This document shows positions 26,836-39,414 of a DNA stretch of 64,000 nt, one piece after another. Location of the stretch: positions 62,001 to 126,000 of the forward strand of contig CATQJL010000124.1 in the NCBI GenBank assembly GCA_958299035.1, written 5' to 3'. The notes below the pieces were generated by a model. The model was given only the letters and a program-made list of their open reading frames with translations. It ran no database searches and had not been told where the DNA came from. Both the position numbers and the translations under genes were made by a program. Within the stretch, counting starts at the first letter, position 1; each line of letters starts with the position of its first letter. This DNA comes from Cylicocyclus nassatus (taxonomy: Eukaryota > Nematoda > Chromadorea > Rhabditida > Strongylidae).

Positions 26836-27915
26836 CTTGACACTCCTTCGTGAGCCTTGACACTCCTTCGTGAGCCTTGACACTCCTTCGTGAGCCCTGA
26901 CACTCCTTCGTAGGCCTTGACACTCCTTCGTAGGCCTTGACACTCTTTCGTAGGCCTTGACACTCCTTCGTGAGCCTTGACACTCCTTCGTAGGCCTTGA
27001 CACTCCTTCGTGAGCCTTGACACTCCTTCGTGAGCCTTGACACTCCTTCGTGAGCCTTGACACTCCTTCGTGAGCCTTGACACTCCTTCGTGAGCCTTGA
27101 CACTCCTTCGTGAGCCTTGACACTCTTTCGTGAGCCTTGACACTCCTTCGTGAGCCTTGACACTCCTTCGTGAGCCCTGACACTCCTTCGTAGGCCTTGA
27201 CACTCCTTCGTAGGCCTTGACACTCCTTCGTGAGCCTTGACACTCCTTCGTGAGCCTTGACACTCCTTCGTGAGCCTTGACACTCCTTCGTGAGCCTTGA
27301 CACTCCTTCGTGAGCCTTGACACTCCTTCGTGAGCCTTGACACTCTTTCGTGAGCCTTGACACTCCTTCGTAGGCCTTGACACTCCTTCGTGAGCCTTGA
27401 CACTCCTTCGTGAGCCTTGACACTCCTTCGTGAGCCCTGACACTCCTTCGTAGGCCTTGACACTCCTTCGTAGGCCTTGACACTCTTTCGTAGGCCTTGA
27501 CACTCCTTCGTGAGCCTTGACACTCCTTCGTAGGCCTTGACACTCCTTCGTGAGCCTTGACACTCCTTCGTGAGCCTTGACACTCCTTCGTGAGCCTTGA
27601 CACTCCTTCGTGAGCCTTGACACTCCTTCGTGAGCCTTGACACTCCTTCGTGAGCCTTGACACTCTTTCGTGAGCCTTGACACTCCTTCGTGAGCCTTGA
27701 CACTCCTTCGTGAGCCCTGACACTCCTTCGTAGGCCTTGACACTCCTTCGTAGGCCTTGACACTCCTTCGTGAGCCTTGACACTCCTTCGTGAGCCTTGA
27801 CACTCCTTCGTGAGCCTTGACACTCCTTCGTGAGCCTTGACACTCCTTCGTGAGCCTTGACACTCCTTCGTGAGCCTTGACACTCTTTCGTGAGCCTTGA
27901 CACTCCTTCGTAGGC
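26836..27915. repeat. 540-bp tandem pair (27 units per copy)
   Basis: 26836-27375 and 27376-27915 abut and appear identical. Both carry the CCTGAC unit, a CTTTCGTAGGC unit (26936/27476), and the run of A units ending in a CTTTCG unit (27116/27656). The copies are set in a longer block bounded by CTTAAC units at 26176 and 28456. Confidence 0.9.
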
Positions 27916-30900
27916 CTTGACACTCCTTCGTGAGCCTTGACACTCCTTCGTAGGCCTTGACTCTCCTTCGTAGGCCTTGACACTCCTTCGTGAGCCTTGA
28001 CACTCCTTCGTGAGCCTTGACACTCCTTCGTGAGCCCTGACACTCCTTCGTAGGCCTTGACACTCCTTCGTAGGCCTTGACACTCCTTCGTAAGCCTTGA
28101 CACTCCTTCGTGAGCCTTGACACTCCTTCGTAGGCCTTGACACTCCTTCGTAGGCCTTGACACTCCTTCGTGAGCCTTGACACTCCTTCGTGAGCCTTGA
28201 CACTCCTTCGTAGGCCTTGACACTCTTTCGTGAGCCTTGACACTCCTTCGTGAGCCTTGACACTCCTTCGTGAGCCCTGACACTCCTTCGTAGGCCTTGA
28301 CACTCCTTCGTAGGCCTTGACACTCCTTCGTAGGCCTTGACTCTCCTTCGTAGGCCTTGACACTCCTTTGTGAGCCTTGACACTCCTTCGTGAGCCTTGA
28401 CACTCCTTCGTGAGCCTTGACACTCCTTCGTAGGCCTTGACACTCCTTCGTGAGCCTTAACACTCCTTCGTGTGCCTTGACACTCCTTCGTGAGCCTTGA
28501 CACTCCTTCGTGAGCCTTGACACTCCTTCGTGAGCCTTGACACTCCTTCGTGAGCCTTGACACTCTTTCGTGAGCCTTGACACTCCTTCGTAGGCCTTGA
28601 CACTCCTTCGTGAGCCTTGACACTCCTTCGTAGGCCTTGACACTCCTTCGTGAGCCTTGACACTCCTTCGTAGGCCTTGACACTCCTTCGTGAGCCTTGA
28701 CACTCCTTCGTGAGCCTTGACACTCCTTCGTGAGCCTTGACACTCCTTCGTGAGCCTTGACACTCTTTCGTGAGCATTGACACTCCTTCGTAGGCCTTGA
28801 CACTCCTTCGTGAGCCTTGACACTCCTTCGTAGGCCTTGACACTCCTTCGTGAGCCTTGACACTCCTTCGTGAGCCTTGACACTCCTTCGTGAGCCTTGA
28901 CACTCCTTCGTGAGCCTTGACACTCCTTCGTGAGCCTTGACACTCCTTCGTGAGCCTTGACACTCTTTCGTGAGCCTTGACACTCCTTCGTAGGCCTTGA
29001 CACTCCTTCGTGAGCCTTGACACTCCTTCGTAGGCCTTGACTCTCCTTCGTAGGCCTTGACACTCCTTCGTGAGCCTTGACACTCCTTCGTGAGCCTTGA
29101 CACTCCTTCGTGAGCCCTGACACTCCTTCGTAGGCCTTGACACTCCTTCGTAGGCCTTGACACTCTTTCGTAGGCCTTGACACTCCTTCGTGAGCCTTGA
29201 CACTCCTTCGTAGGCCTTGACACTCCTTCGTGAGCCTTGACACTCCTTCGTAGGCCTTGACACTCCTTCGTAGGCCTTGACACTCCTTCGTGAGCCTTGA
29301 CACTCCTTCGTAGGCCTTGGCACTCCTTCGTGAGCCTTGACACTCCTTCGTGAGCCTTGACACTCCTTCGTGAGCCTTGACACTCCTTCGTGAGCCTTGA
29401 CACTCCTTCGTGAGCCTTGACACTCCTTCGTGAGCCTTGACACTCTTTCGTGAGCCTTGACACTCCTTCGTAGGCCTTGACACTCCTTCGTGAGCCTTGA
29501 CACTCCTTCGTAGGCCTTGACTCTCCTTCGTAGGCCTTGACACTCCTTCGTGAGCCTTGACACTCCTTCGTGAGCCTTGACACTCCTTCGTGAGCCTTGA
29601 CACTCCTTCGTGAGCCTTGACACTCCTTCGTGAGCCTTGACACTCTTTCGTGAGCCTTGACACTCCTTCGTAGGCCTTGACACTCCTTCGTGAGCCTTGA
29701 CACTCCTTCGTAGGCCTTGACTCTCCTTCGTAGGCCTTGACACTCCTTCGTGAGCCTTGACACTCCTTCGTAGGCCTTGGCACTCCTTCGTGAGCCTTGA
29801 CACTCCTTCGTGAGCCTTGACACTCCTTCGTGAGCCTTGACACTCCTTCGTGAGCCTTGACACTCTTTCGTGAGCCTTGACACTCCTTCGTAGGCCTTGA
29901 CACTCCTTCGTGAGCCTTGACACTCCTTCGTAGGCCTTGACACTCCTTCGTAGGCCTTGACACTCCTTCGTGAGCCTTGACACTCCTTCGTAGGCCTTGG
30001 CACTCCTTCGTGAGCCTTGACACTCCTTCGTGAGCCTTGACACTCCTTCGTGAGCCTTGACACTCCTTCGTGAGCCTTGACACTCCTTCGTGAGCCTTGA
30101 CACTCCTTCGTGAGCCTTGACACTCTTTCGTGAGCCTTGACACTCCTTCGTAGGCCTTGACACTCCTTCGTGAGCCTTGACACTCCTTCGTAGGCCTTGA
30201 CTCTCCTTCGTAGGCCTTGACACTCCTTCGTGAGCCTTGACACTCCTTCGTGAGCCTTGACACTCCTTCGTGAGCCTTGACACTCCTTCGTGAGCCTTGA
30301 CACTCCTTCGTGAGCCTTGACACTCTTTCGTGAGCCTTGACACTCCTTCGTAGGCCTTGACACTCCTTCGTGAGCCTTGACACTCCTTCGTAGGCCTTGA
30401 CTCTCCTTCGTAGGCCTTGACACTCCTTCGTGAGCCTTGACACTCCTTCGTGAGCCTTGACACTCCTTCGTGAGCCCTGACACTCCTTCGTAGGCCTTGA
30501 CACTCCTTCGTAGGCCTTGACACTCCTTCGTGAGCCTTGACACTCCTTCGTGAGCCTTGACACTCCTTCGTAGGCCTTGACACTCCTTCGTAGGCCTTGA
30601 CACTCCTTCGTGAGCCTTGACACTCCTTCGTGAGCCTTGACACTCCTTCGTAGGCCTTGACTCTCCTTCGTAGGCCTTGACAATCTTTCGTGAGCCTTGA
30701 CACTCCTTCGTGAGCCTTGACACTCCTTCGTGAGCCTTGACACTCCTTCGTGAGCCTTGACACTCCTTCGTGAGCCTTGACACTCCTTCGTAGGCCTTGA
30801 CACTCCTTCGTGAGCCTTGACACTCCTTCGTGAGCCTTGACACTCCTTCGTGAGCCTTGACACTCCTTCGTGAGCCTTGACACTCCTTCGTGAGCCTTGA

Positions 30901-32155
30901 CACTCCTTCGTGAGCCTTGACACTCTTTCGTGAGCCTTGACACTCCTTCGTAGGCCTTGACACTCCTTCGTGAGCCTTGACACTCCTTCGTAGGCCTTGA
31001 CTCTCCTTCGTAGGCCTTGACACTCCTTCGTGAGCCTTGACACTCCTTCGTGAGCCTTGTCACTCCTTCGTGAGCCCTGACACTCCTTCGTAGGCCTTGA
31101 CACTCCTTTGTAGGCCTTGACACTCTTTCGTAGGCCTTGACACTCCTTCGTGAGCCTTGACACTCCTTCGTAGGCCTTGACACTCCTTCGTGAGCCTTGA
31201 CACTCCTTCGTGAGCCTTGACACTCCTTCGTGAGCCTTGACACTCCTTCGTGAGCCTTGACACTCCTTCGTGAGCCTTGACACTCCTTCGTGAGCCTTGA
31301 CACTCTTTCGTGAGCCTTGACACTCCTTCGTAGGCCTTGACACTCCTTCGTGAGCCTTGACACTCCTTCGTAGGCCTTGACTCTCCTTCGTAGGCCTTGA
31401 CACTCCTTCGTGAGCCTTGACACTCCTTCGTGAGCCTTGACACTCCTTCGTGAGCCTTGACACTCCTTCGTGAGCCTTGACACTCCTTCGTGAGCCTTGA
31501 CACTCCTTCGTAGGCCTTGACACTCTTTCGTGAGCCTTGACACTCCTTCGTGAGCCTTGACACTCCTTCGTGAGCCTTGACACTCCTTCGTAGGCCTTGA
31601 CACTCTTTCGTGAGCCTTGACACTCTTTCGTGAGCCTTGACACTCCTTCGTGAGCCTTGACACTCCTTCGTGAGCCCTGACACTCCTTCGTAGGCCTTGA
31701 CACTCCTTCGTAGGCTTTGACACTCCTTCGTAGGCCTTGACTCTCCTTCGTAGGCCTTGACACTCCTTTGTGAGCCTTGACACTCCTTCGTGAGCCTTGA
31801 CACTCCTTCGTGAGCCTTGACACTCCTTCGTAGGCCTTGACACTCCTTCGTGAGCCTTAACACTCCTTCGTGTGCCTTGACACTCCTTCGTAGGCCTTGA
31901 CACTCCTTCGTAGGCCTTGACTCTCCTTCGTAGGCCTTGACACTCCTTCGTGAGCCATGACACTCCTTCGTGAGCCTTGACACTCCTTCGTAAGCCTTGA
32001 CACTCCTTCGTAGGCCTTGACACTCCTTCGTGAGCCTTGACACTCCTTCGTAGGCCTTGACACTCCTTCGTAGGCCTTGACACTCCTTCGTGAGCCTTGA
32101 CACTCCTTCGTGAGCCTTGACACTCCTTCGTAGGCCTTGACTCTCCTTCGTAGGC
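27916..32155. repeat. Mosaic 20-bp array with no long abutting duplicate found
   Basis: This stretch has CTTAAC/GTGTGC units at 28456 and 31856, 3,400 bp apart, CTTGGCAC units near 29316, 29776 and 29996, an ATTGAC unit near 28776, a CTTGACAATC unit near 30676 and a CTTGTC unit at 31056. After the CTTAAC unit at 28456 the usual module is replaced by plain A units; it reappears at 31856. Short arrangements are shared with earlier blocks, such as the CCTGAC-B-B-B-CTTGACT-CTTTGT string just before 28456 and 31856. Only satellite units are present. Confidence 0.8.
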
Positions 32156-32174
32156 CTTGACACAATTCGTGAGC
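32156..32174. repeat. 19-bp unit with AATTCG, last phase shift of the array
   Basis: The unit reads CTTGACACAATTCGTGAGC. It sits between a CTTGACT-B unit and an A unit followed by a CTTCAT unit. The same neighbours flank 20-bp units with ACACTTTCG at 38075, 42395 and 43155. All four share A at position 9, so this one probably derives from the same ancestor by losing one further base. From here the repeat phase is 15 mod 20 to the window end. Confidence 0.9.
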
Positions 32175-32194
32175 CTTGACACTCCTTCGTGAGC

Positions 32195-35100
32195 CTTGAC
32201 ACTCCTTCATGAGCCTTGACACTCCTTCGTAGGCCTTGACACTCTTTCGTGAGCCTTGACACTCCTTCGTGAGCCTTGACACTCCTTCGTAGGCCTTGAC
32301 ACTCTTTCGTGAGCCTTGACACTCCTTCGTGAGCCTTGACACTCCTTCGTGAGCCTTGACACTCCTTCGTAGGCCTTGACACTCCTTCGTGAGCCTTGAC
32401 ACTCCTTCGTGAGCCTTGACACTCCTTCGTGAGCCTTGACACTCCTTCGTAGGCCTTGACACTCCTTCGTGAGCCTTGACACTCTTTCGTGAGCCTTGAC
32501 ACTCCTTCGTAGGCCTTGACACTCCTTCGTGAGCCTTGACACTCCTTCGTAGGCCTTGACACTCCTTCGTGAGCCTTGACACTCCTTCGTGAGCCTTGAC
32601 ACTCCTTCGTGAGCCTTGACACTCCTTCGTGAGCCTTGACACTCCTTCGTGAGCCTTGACACTCCTTCGTGAGCCTTGACACTCCTTCGTAGGCCTTGAC
32701 TCTCCTTCGTAGGCCTTGACACTCCTTCGTAAGCCTTGACACTCCTTCGTAGGCCTTGACACTCCTTCGTGAGCCTTGACACTCCTTCGTAGGCCTTGAC
32801 ACTCCTTCGTAGGCCTTGACACTCCTTCGTGAGCCTTGACACTCCTTCGTAGGCCTTGACACTCTTTCGTGAGCCTTGACACTCCTTCGTAGGCCTTGAC
32901 ACTCCTTCGTAGGCCTTGACTCTCCTTCGTAGGCCTTGACACTCCTTCGTGAGCCTTGACACTCCTTCGTGAGCCTTGACACTCCTTCGTGAGCCTTGAC
33001 ACTCCTTCGTGAGCCTTGACACTCCTTCGTGAGCCTTGACACTCCTTCGTGAGCCTTGACACTCTTTCGTGAGCCTTGACACTCCTTCGTAGGCCTTGAC
33101 ACTCCTTCGTGAGCCTTGACACTCCTTCGTGAGCCTTGACACTCCTTCGTGAGCCCTGACACTCCTTCGTAGGCCTTGACACTCCTTCGTAGGCCTTGAC
33201 TCTCCTTCGTAGGCCTTGACAATCTTTCGTGAGCCTTGACACTCCTTCGTAGGCCTTGACACTCCTTCGTGAGCCTTGACACTCCTTCGTGAGCCTTGAC
33301 ACTCCTTCGTAGGCCTTGACTCTCCTTCGTAGGCCTTGACAATCTTTCGTGAGCCTTGACACTCCTTCGTGAGCCTTGACACTCCTTCGTGAGCCTTGAC
33401 ACTCTTTCGTGAGCCTTGACACTCCTTCGTAGGCCTTGACACTCCTTCGTGAGCCTTGACACTCCTTCGTAGGCCTTGACACTCCTTCGTGAGCCTTGAC
33501 ACTCCTTCGTGAGCCTTGACACTCCTTCGTGAGCCTTGACACTCCTTCGTGAGCCTTGACACTCCTTCGTGAGCCTTGACACTCCTTCGTGAGCCTTGAC
33601 ACTCCTTCGTGAGCCTTGACACTCCTTCGTGAGCCTTGACACTCCTTCGTAGGCCTTGACACTCTTTCGTGAGCCTTGACACTCCTTCGTGAGCCTTGAC
33701 ACTCCTTCGTAGGCCTTGACTCTCCTTCGTAGGCCTTGACACTCCTTCGTGAGCCATGACACTCCTTCGTGAGCCTTGACACTCCTTCGTAAGCCTTGAC
33801 ACTCCTTCGTGAGCCTTGACACTCCTTCGTAGGCCTTGACACTCTTTCGTGAGCCTTGACACTCCTTCGTGAGCCTTGACACTCCTTCGTAGGCCTTGAC
33901 ACTCCTTCGTGAGCCTTGACACTCCTTCGTAGGCCTTGACACTCTTTCGTGAGCCTTGACACTCCTTCGTGAGCCTTGACACTCCTTCGTGAGCCTTGAC
34001 ACTCCTTCGTAGGCCTTGACACTCTTTCGTGAGCCTTGACACTCCTTCGTGAGCCTTGACACTCCTTCGTGAGCCTTGACACTCCTTCGTGAGCCCTGAC
34101 ACTCCTTCGTAGGCCTTGACACTCCTTCGTAGGCTTTGACACTCCTTCGTAGGCCTTGACTCTCCCTCGTAGGCCTTGACACTCCTTTGTGAGCCTTGAC
34201 ACTCCTTCGTGAGCCTTGACACTCCTTCGTGAGCCTTGACACTCCTTCGTAGGCCTTGACACTCCTTCGTAGGCCTTGACACTCCTTCGTGAGCCTTGAC
34301 ACTCTTTCGTGAGCCTTGACACTCCTTCGTAGGCCTTGACACTCCTTCGTGAGCCTTGACACTCCTTCGTAGGCCTTGACACTCCTTCGTGAGCCTTAAC
34401 ACTCCTTCGTGTGCCTTGACACTCCTTCGTAGGCCTTGACACTCCTTCGTGAGCCTTGACACTCCTTCGTAGGCCTTGACACTCCTTCGTGAGCCTTGAC
34501 ACTCCTTCGTGAGCCTTGACACTCCTTCATGAGCCTTGACACTCCTTCGTGAGCCTTAACACTCCTTCGTGTGCCTTGACACTCCTTCGTAGGCCTTGAC
34601 ACTCCTTCGTGAGCCTTGACACTCCTTCGTAGGCCTTGACACTCCTTCGTGAGCCTTGACACTCCTTCGTGAGCCTTGACACTCCTTCATGAGCCTTGAC
34701 ACTCCTTCGTAGGCCTTGACACTCTTTCGTGAGCCTTGACACTCCTTCGTGAGCCTTGACACTCCTTCGTAGGCCTTGACACTCTTTCGTGAGCCTTGAC
34801 ACTCCTTCGTGAGCCTTGACACTCCTTCGTGAGCCTTGACACTCCTTCGTAGGCCTTGACACTCCTTCGTGAGCCTTGACACTCCTTCGTGAGCCTTGAC
34901 ACTCCTTCGTGAGCCTTGACACTCCTTCGTAGGCCTTGACACTCCTTCGTGAGCCTTGACACTCTTTCGTGAGCCTTGACACTCCTTCGTAGGCCTTGAC
35001 ACTCCTTCGTGAGCCTTGACACTCCTTCGTAGGCCTTGACACTCCTTCGTGAGCCTTGACACTCCTTCGTGAGCCTTGACACTCCTTCGTGAGCCTTGAC

Positions 35101-36994
35101 ACTCCTTCGTGAGCCTTGACACTCCTTCGTGAGCCTTGACACTCCTTCGTGAGCCTTGACACTCCTTCGTAGGCCTTGACTCTCCTTCGTAGGCCTTGAC
35201 ACTCCTTCGTAAGCCTTGACACTCCTTCGTAGGCCTTGACACTCCTTCGTGAGCCTTGACACTCCTTCGTAGGCCTTGACACTCCTTCGTAGGCCTTGAC
35301 ACTCCTTCGTGAGCCTTGACACTCCTTCGTAGGCCTTGACACTCTTTCGTGAGCCTTGACACTCCTTCGTAGGCCTTGACACTCCTTCGTAGGCCTTGAC
35401 TCTCCTTCGTAGGCCTTGACACTCCTTCGTGAGCCTTGACACTCCTTCGTGAGCCTTGACACTCCTTCGTGAGCCTTGACACTCCTTCGTGAGCCTTGAC
35501 ACTCCTTCGTGAGCCTTGACACTCCTTCGTGAGCCTTGACACTCTTTCGTGAGCCTTGACACTCCTTCGTAGGCCTTGACACTCCTTCGTGAGCCTTGAC
35601 ACTCCTTCGTGAGCCTTGACACTCCTTCGTGAGCCCTGACACTCCTTCGTAGGCCTTGACACTCCTTCGTAGGCCTTGACTCTCCTTCGTAGGCCTTGAC
35701 AATCTTTCGTGAGCCTTGACACTCCTTCGTAGGCCTTGACACTCCTTCGTGAGCCTTGACACTCCTTCGTGAGCCTTGACACTCCTTCGTAGGCCTTGAC
35801 TCTCCTTCGTAGGCCTTGACAATCTTTCGTGAGCCTTGACACTCCTTCGTGAGCCTTGACACTCCTTCGTGAGCCTTGACACTCTTTCGTGAGCCTTGAC
35901 ACTCCTTCGTAGGCCTTGACACTCCTTCGTGAGCCTTGACACTCCTTCGTAGGCCTTGACACTCCTTCGTGAGCCTTGACACTCCTTCGTGAGCCTTGAC
36001 ACTCCTTCGTGAGCCTTGACACTCCTTCGTGAGCCTTGACACTCCTTCGTGAGCCTTGACACTCCTTCGTGAGCCTTGACACTCCTTCGTGAGCCTTGAC
36101 ACTCCTTCGTGAGCCTTGACACTCCTTCGTAGGCCTTGACACTCTTTCGTGAGCCTTGACACTCCTTCGTGAGCCTTGACACTCCTTCGTAGGCCTTGAC
36201 TCTCCTTCGTAGGCCTTGACACTCCTTCGTGAGCCATGACACTCCTTCGTGAGCCTTGACACTCCTTCGTAAGCCTTGACACTCCTTCGTGAGCCTTGAC
36301 ACTCCTTCGTAGGCCTTGACACTCTTTCGTGAGCCTTGACACTCCTTCGTGAGCCTTGACACTCCTTCGTAGGCCTTGACACTCCTTCGTGAGCCTTGAC
36401 ACTCCTTCGTAGGCCTTGACACTCTTTCGTGAGCCTTGACACTCCTTCGTGAGCCTTGACACTCCTTCGTGAGCCTTGACACTCCTTCGTAGGCCTTGAC
36501 ACTCTTTCGTGAGCCTTGACACTCCTTCGTGAGCCTTGACACTCCTTCGTGAGCCTTGACACTCCTTCGTGAGCCCTGACACTCCTTCGTAGGCCTTGAC
36601 ACTCCTTCGTAGGCTTTGACACTCCTTCGTAGGCCTTGACTCTCCCTCGTAGGCCTTGACACTCCTTTGTGAGCCTTGACACTCCTTCGTGAGCCTTGAC
36701 ACTCCTTCGTGAGCCTTGACACTCCTTCGTAGGCCTTGACACTCCTTCGTAGGCCTTGACACTCCTTCGTGAGCCTTGACACTCTTTCGTGAGCCTTGAC
36801 ACTCCTTCGTAGGCCTTGACACTCCTTCGTGAGCCTTGACACTCCTTCGTAGGCCTTGACACTCCTTCGTGAGCCTTAACACTCCTTCGTGTGCCTTGAC
36901 ACTCCTTCGTAGGCCTTGACACTCCTTCGTGAGCCTTGACACTCCTTCGTAGGCCTTGACACTCCTTCGTGAGCCTTGACACTCCTTCGTGAGC
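32195..36994. repeat. 2,480-bp tandem pair (124 units), second copy matched for 2,320 bp
   Basis: 32195-34674 is followed directly by 34675-36994 at an offset of 2,480 bp. Shared markers are the CTTCAT unit at 32195/34675, GTAAGC at about 32715/35195, CTTGACAATC at about 33215/35695 and again near 33335/35815, the CTTTGAC unit and the CTCCCTCG unit at about 34155/36635, and CTTAAC at 34395/36875. The match stops at about 36995, where an A unit replaces CTTCAT. Copies look identical over the matched part. Confidence 0.88.
34395..34714. repeat. 160-bp tandem pair (8 units per copy)
   Basis: The string CTTAAC/GTGTGC, B, A, B, A, A, CTTCAT, then one more unit is repeated at 34395 and 34555. The eighth unit is A in the first copy and B in the second, where the larger 2,480-bp copy continues. 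It is the shortest clear higher-order duplication at this end of the array. Because both CTTAAC and CTTCAT make stop triplets on the - strand, several apparent reading frames end here. Confidence 0.88.
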
Positions 36995-37894
36995 CTTGAC
37001 ACTCCTTCGTGAGCCTTGACACTCCTTCGTGAGCCTTGACACTCCTTCGTGAGCCTTGACACTCCTTCGTGAGCCTTGACACTCCTTCGTGAGCCTTGAC
37101 ACTCCTTCGTGAGCCTTGACACTCCTTCGTAGGCCTTGACACTCTTTCGTGAGCCTTGACACTCCTTCGTGAGCCTTGACACTCCTTCGTAGGCCTTGAC
37201 TCTCCTTCGTAGGCCTTGACACTCCTTCGTGAGCCATGACACTCCTTCGTGAGCCTTGACACTCCTTCGTAAGCCTTGACACTCCTTCGTGAGCCTTGAC
37301 ACTCCTTCGTAGGCCTTGACACTCTTTCGTGAGCCTTGACACTCCTTCGTGAGCCTTGACACTCCTTCGTAGGCCTTGACACTCCTTCGTGAGCCTTGAC
37401 ACTCCTTCGTAGGCCTTGACACTCTTTCGTGAGCCTTGACACTCCTTCGTGAGCCTTGACACTCCTTCGTGAGCCTTGACACTCCTTCGTAGGCCTTGAC
37501 ACTCTTTCGTGAGCCTTGACACTCCTTCGTGAGCCTTGACACTCCTTCGTGAGCCTTGACACTCCTTCGTGAGCCCTGACACTCCTTCGTAGGCCTTGAC
37601 ACTCCTTCGTAGGCTTTGACACTCCTTCGTAGGCCTTGACTCTCCCTCGTAGGCCTTGACACTCCTTTGTGAGCCTTGACACTCCTTCGTGAGCCTTGAC
37701 ACTCCTTCGTGAGCCTTGACACTCCTTCGTAGGCCTTGACACTCCTTCGTAGGCCTTGACACTCCTTCGTGAGCCTTGACACTCTTTCGTGAGCCTTGAC
37801 ACTCCTTCGTAGGCCTTGACACTCCTTCGTGAGCCTTGACACTCCTTCGTAGGCCTTGACACTCCTTCGTGAGCCTTAACACTCCTTCGTGTGC
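35895..37894. repeat. 1,000-bp tandem pair (50 units per copy)
   Basis: 35895-36894 and 36895-37894 abut. Both contain the CATGAC and GTAAGC units, the CTTTGAC and CTCCCTCG units (36635/37635), a CTTTGT unit and a CTTAAC unit at 36875/37875. The pair lies inside and across the end of the second 2,480-bp copy, so this duplication is the younger event. After 37915 the order changes. Confidence 0.9.
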
Positions 37895-39414
37895 CTTGAC
37901 ACTCCTTCGTAGGCCTTGACACTCCTTCGTGAGCCTTGACACTCCTTCGTAGGCCTTGACACTCCTTCGTAGGCCTTGACACTCCTTCGTAGGCCTTGAC
38001 ACTCCTTCGTGAGCCTTGACACTCCTTCGTGAGCCTTGACACTCCTTCGTAGGCCTTGACTCTCCTTCGTAGGCCTTGACACACTTTCGTGAGCCTTGAC
38101 ACTCCTTCGTGAGCCTTGACACTCCTTCATGAGCCTTGACACTCCTTCGTAGGCCTTGACACTCTTTCGTGAGCCTTGACACTCCTTCGTGAGCCTTGAC
38201 ACTCCTTCGTAGGCCTTGACACTCTTTCGTGAGCCTTGACACTCCTTCGTGAGCCTTGACACTCCTTCGTGAGCCTTGACACTCCTTCGTGAGCCTTGAC
38301 ACTCCTTCGTAGGCCTTGACACTCCTTCGTAGGCCTTGACACTCCTTCGTGAGCCTTGAAACTCTTTCGTGAGCCTTGACACTCCTTCGTAGGCCTTGAC
38401 ACTCCTTCGTAGGCCTTGACACTCCTTCGTGAGCCTTGACACTCCTTCGTAGGCCTTGACACTCCTTCGTAGGCCTTGACACTCCTTCGTGAGCCTTGAC
38501 ACTCCTTCGTAGGCCTTGACACTCTTTCGTGAGCCTTGACACTCCTTCGTGAGCCTTGACACTCCTTCGTAGGCCTTGACACTCTTTCGTGAGCCTTGAC
38601 ACTCCTTCGTGAGCCTTGACACTCCTTCGTGAGCCTTGACACTCCTTCGTAGGCCTTGACACTCCTTCGTGAGCCTTGACACTCCTTCGTGAGCCTTGAC
38701 ACTCCTTCGTGAGCCTTGACACTCCTTCGTAGGCCTTGACACTCCTTCGTGAGCCTTGACACTCTTTCGTGAGCCTTGACACTCCTTCGTAGGCCTTGAC
38801 ACTCCTTCGTGAGCCTTGACACTCCTTCGTAGGCCTTGACACTCCTTCGTGAGCCTTGACACTCCTTCGTGAGCCTTGACACTCCTTCGTGAGCCTTGAC
38901 ACTCCTTCGTGAGCCTTGACACTCCTTCGTGAGCCTTGACACTCCTTCGTGAGCCTTGACACTCTTTCGTGAGCCTTGACACTCCTTCGTAGGCCTTGAC
39001 ACTCCTTCGTGAGCCTTGACACTCCTTCGTAGGCCTTGACTCTCCTTCGTAGGCCTTGACACTCCTTCGTGAGCCTTGACACTCCTTCGTGAGCCTTGAC
39101 ACTCCTTCGTGAGCCCTGACACTCCTTCGTAGGCCTTGACACTCCTTCGTAGGCCTTGACACTCCTTCGTAGGCCTTGACACTCCTTCGTGAGCCTTGAC
39201 ACTCCTTCGTGAGCCTTGACACCCCTTCGTGAGCCTTGACACTCCTTCGTAGGCCTTGACACTCCTTCGTGAGCCTTGACACTCCTTCGTAGGCCTTGAC
39301 ACTCCTTCGTAGGCCTTGACACTCCTTCGTGAGCCTTCACACTCCTTCGTAGGCCTTGACTCTCCTTCGTGAGCCTTGACACTCCTTCGTGAGCCTTGAC
39401 ACTCCTTCGTAGGC
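37895..39414. repeat. Mosaic 20-bp array
   Basis: Contains an ACACTTTCG unit at 38075, a CTTCAT unit at 38115, a CTTGAAAC unit near 38355, a CACCCC unit near 39215 and a CTTCAC unit at 39335. The CTTCAT unit is followed by the same first units as at 34675. No long abutting duplicate was found; parts of 38700-39250 resemble 40320-40870 and 43680-44230. Only satellite units are present. Confidence 0.8.
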
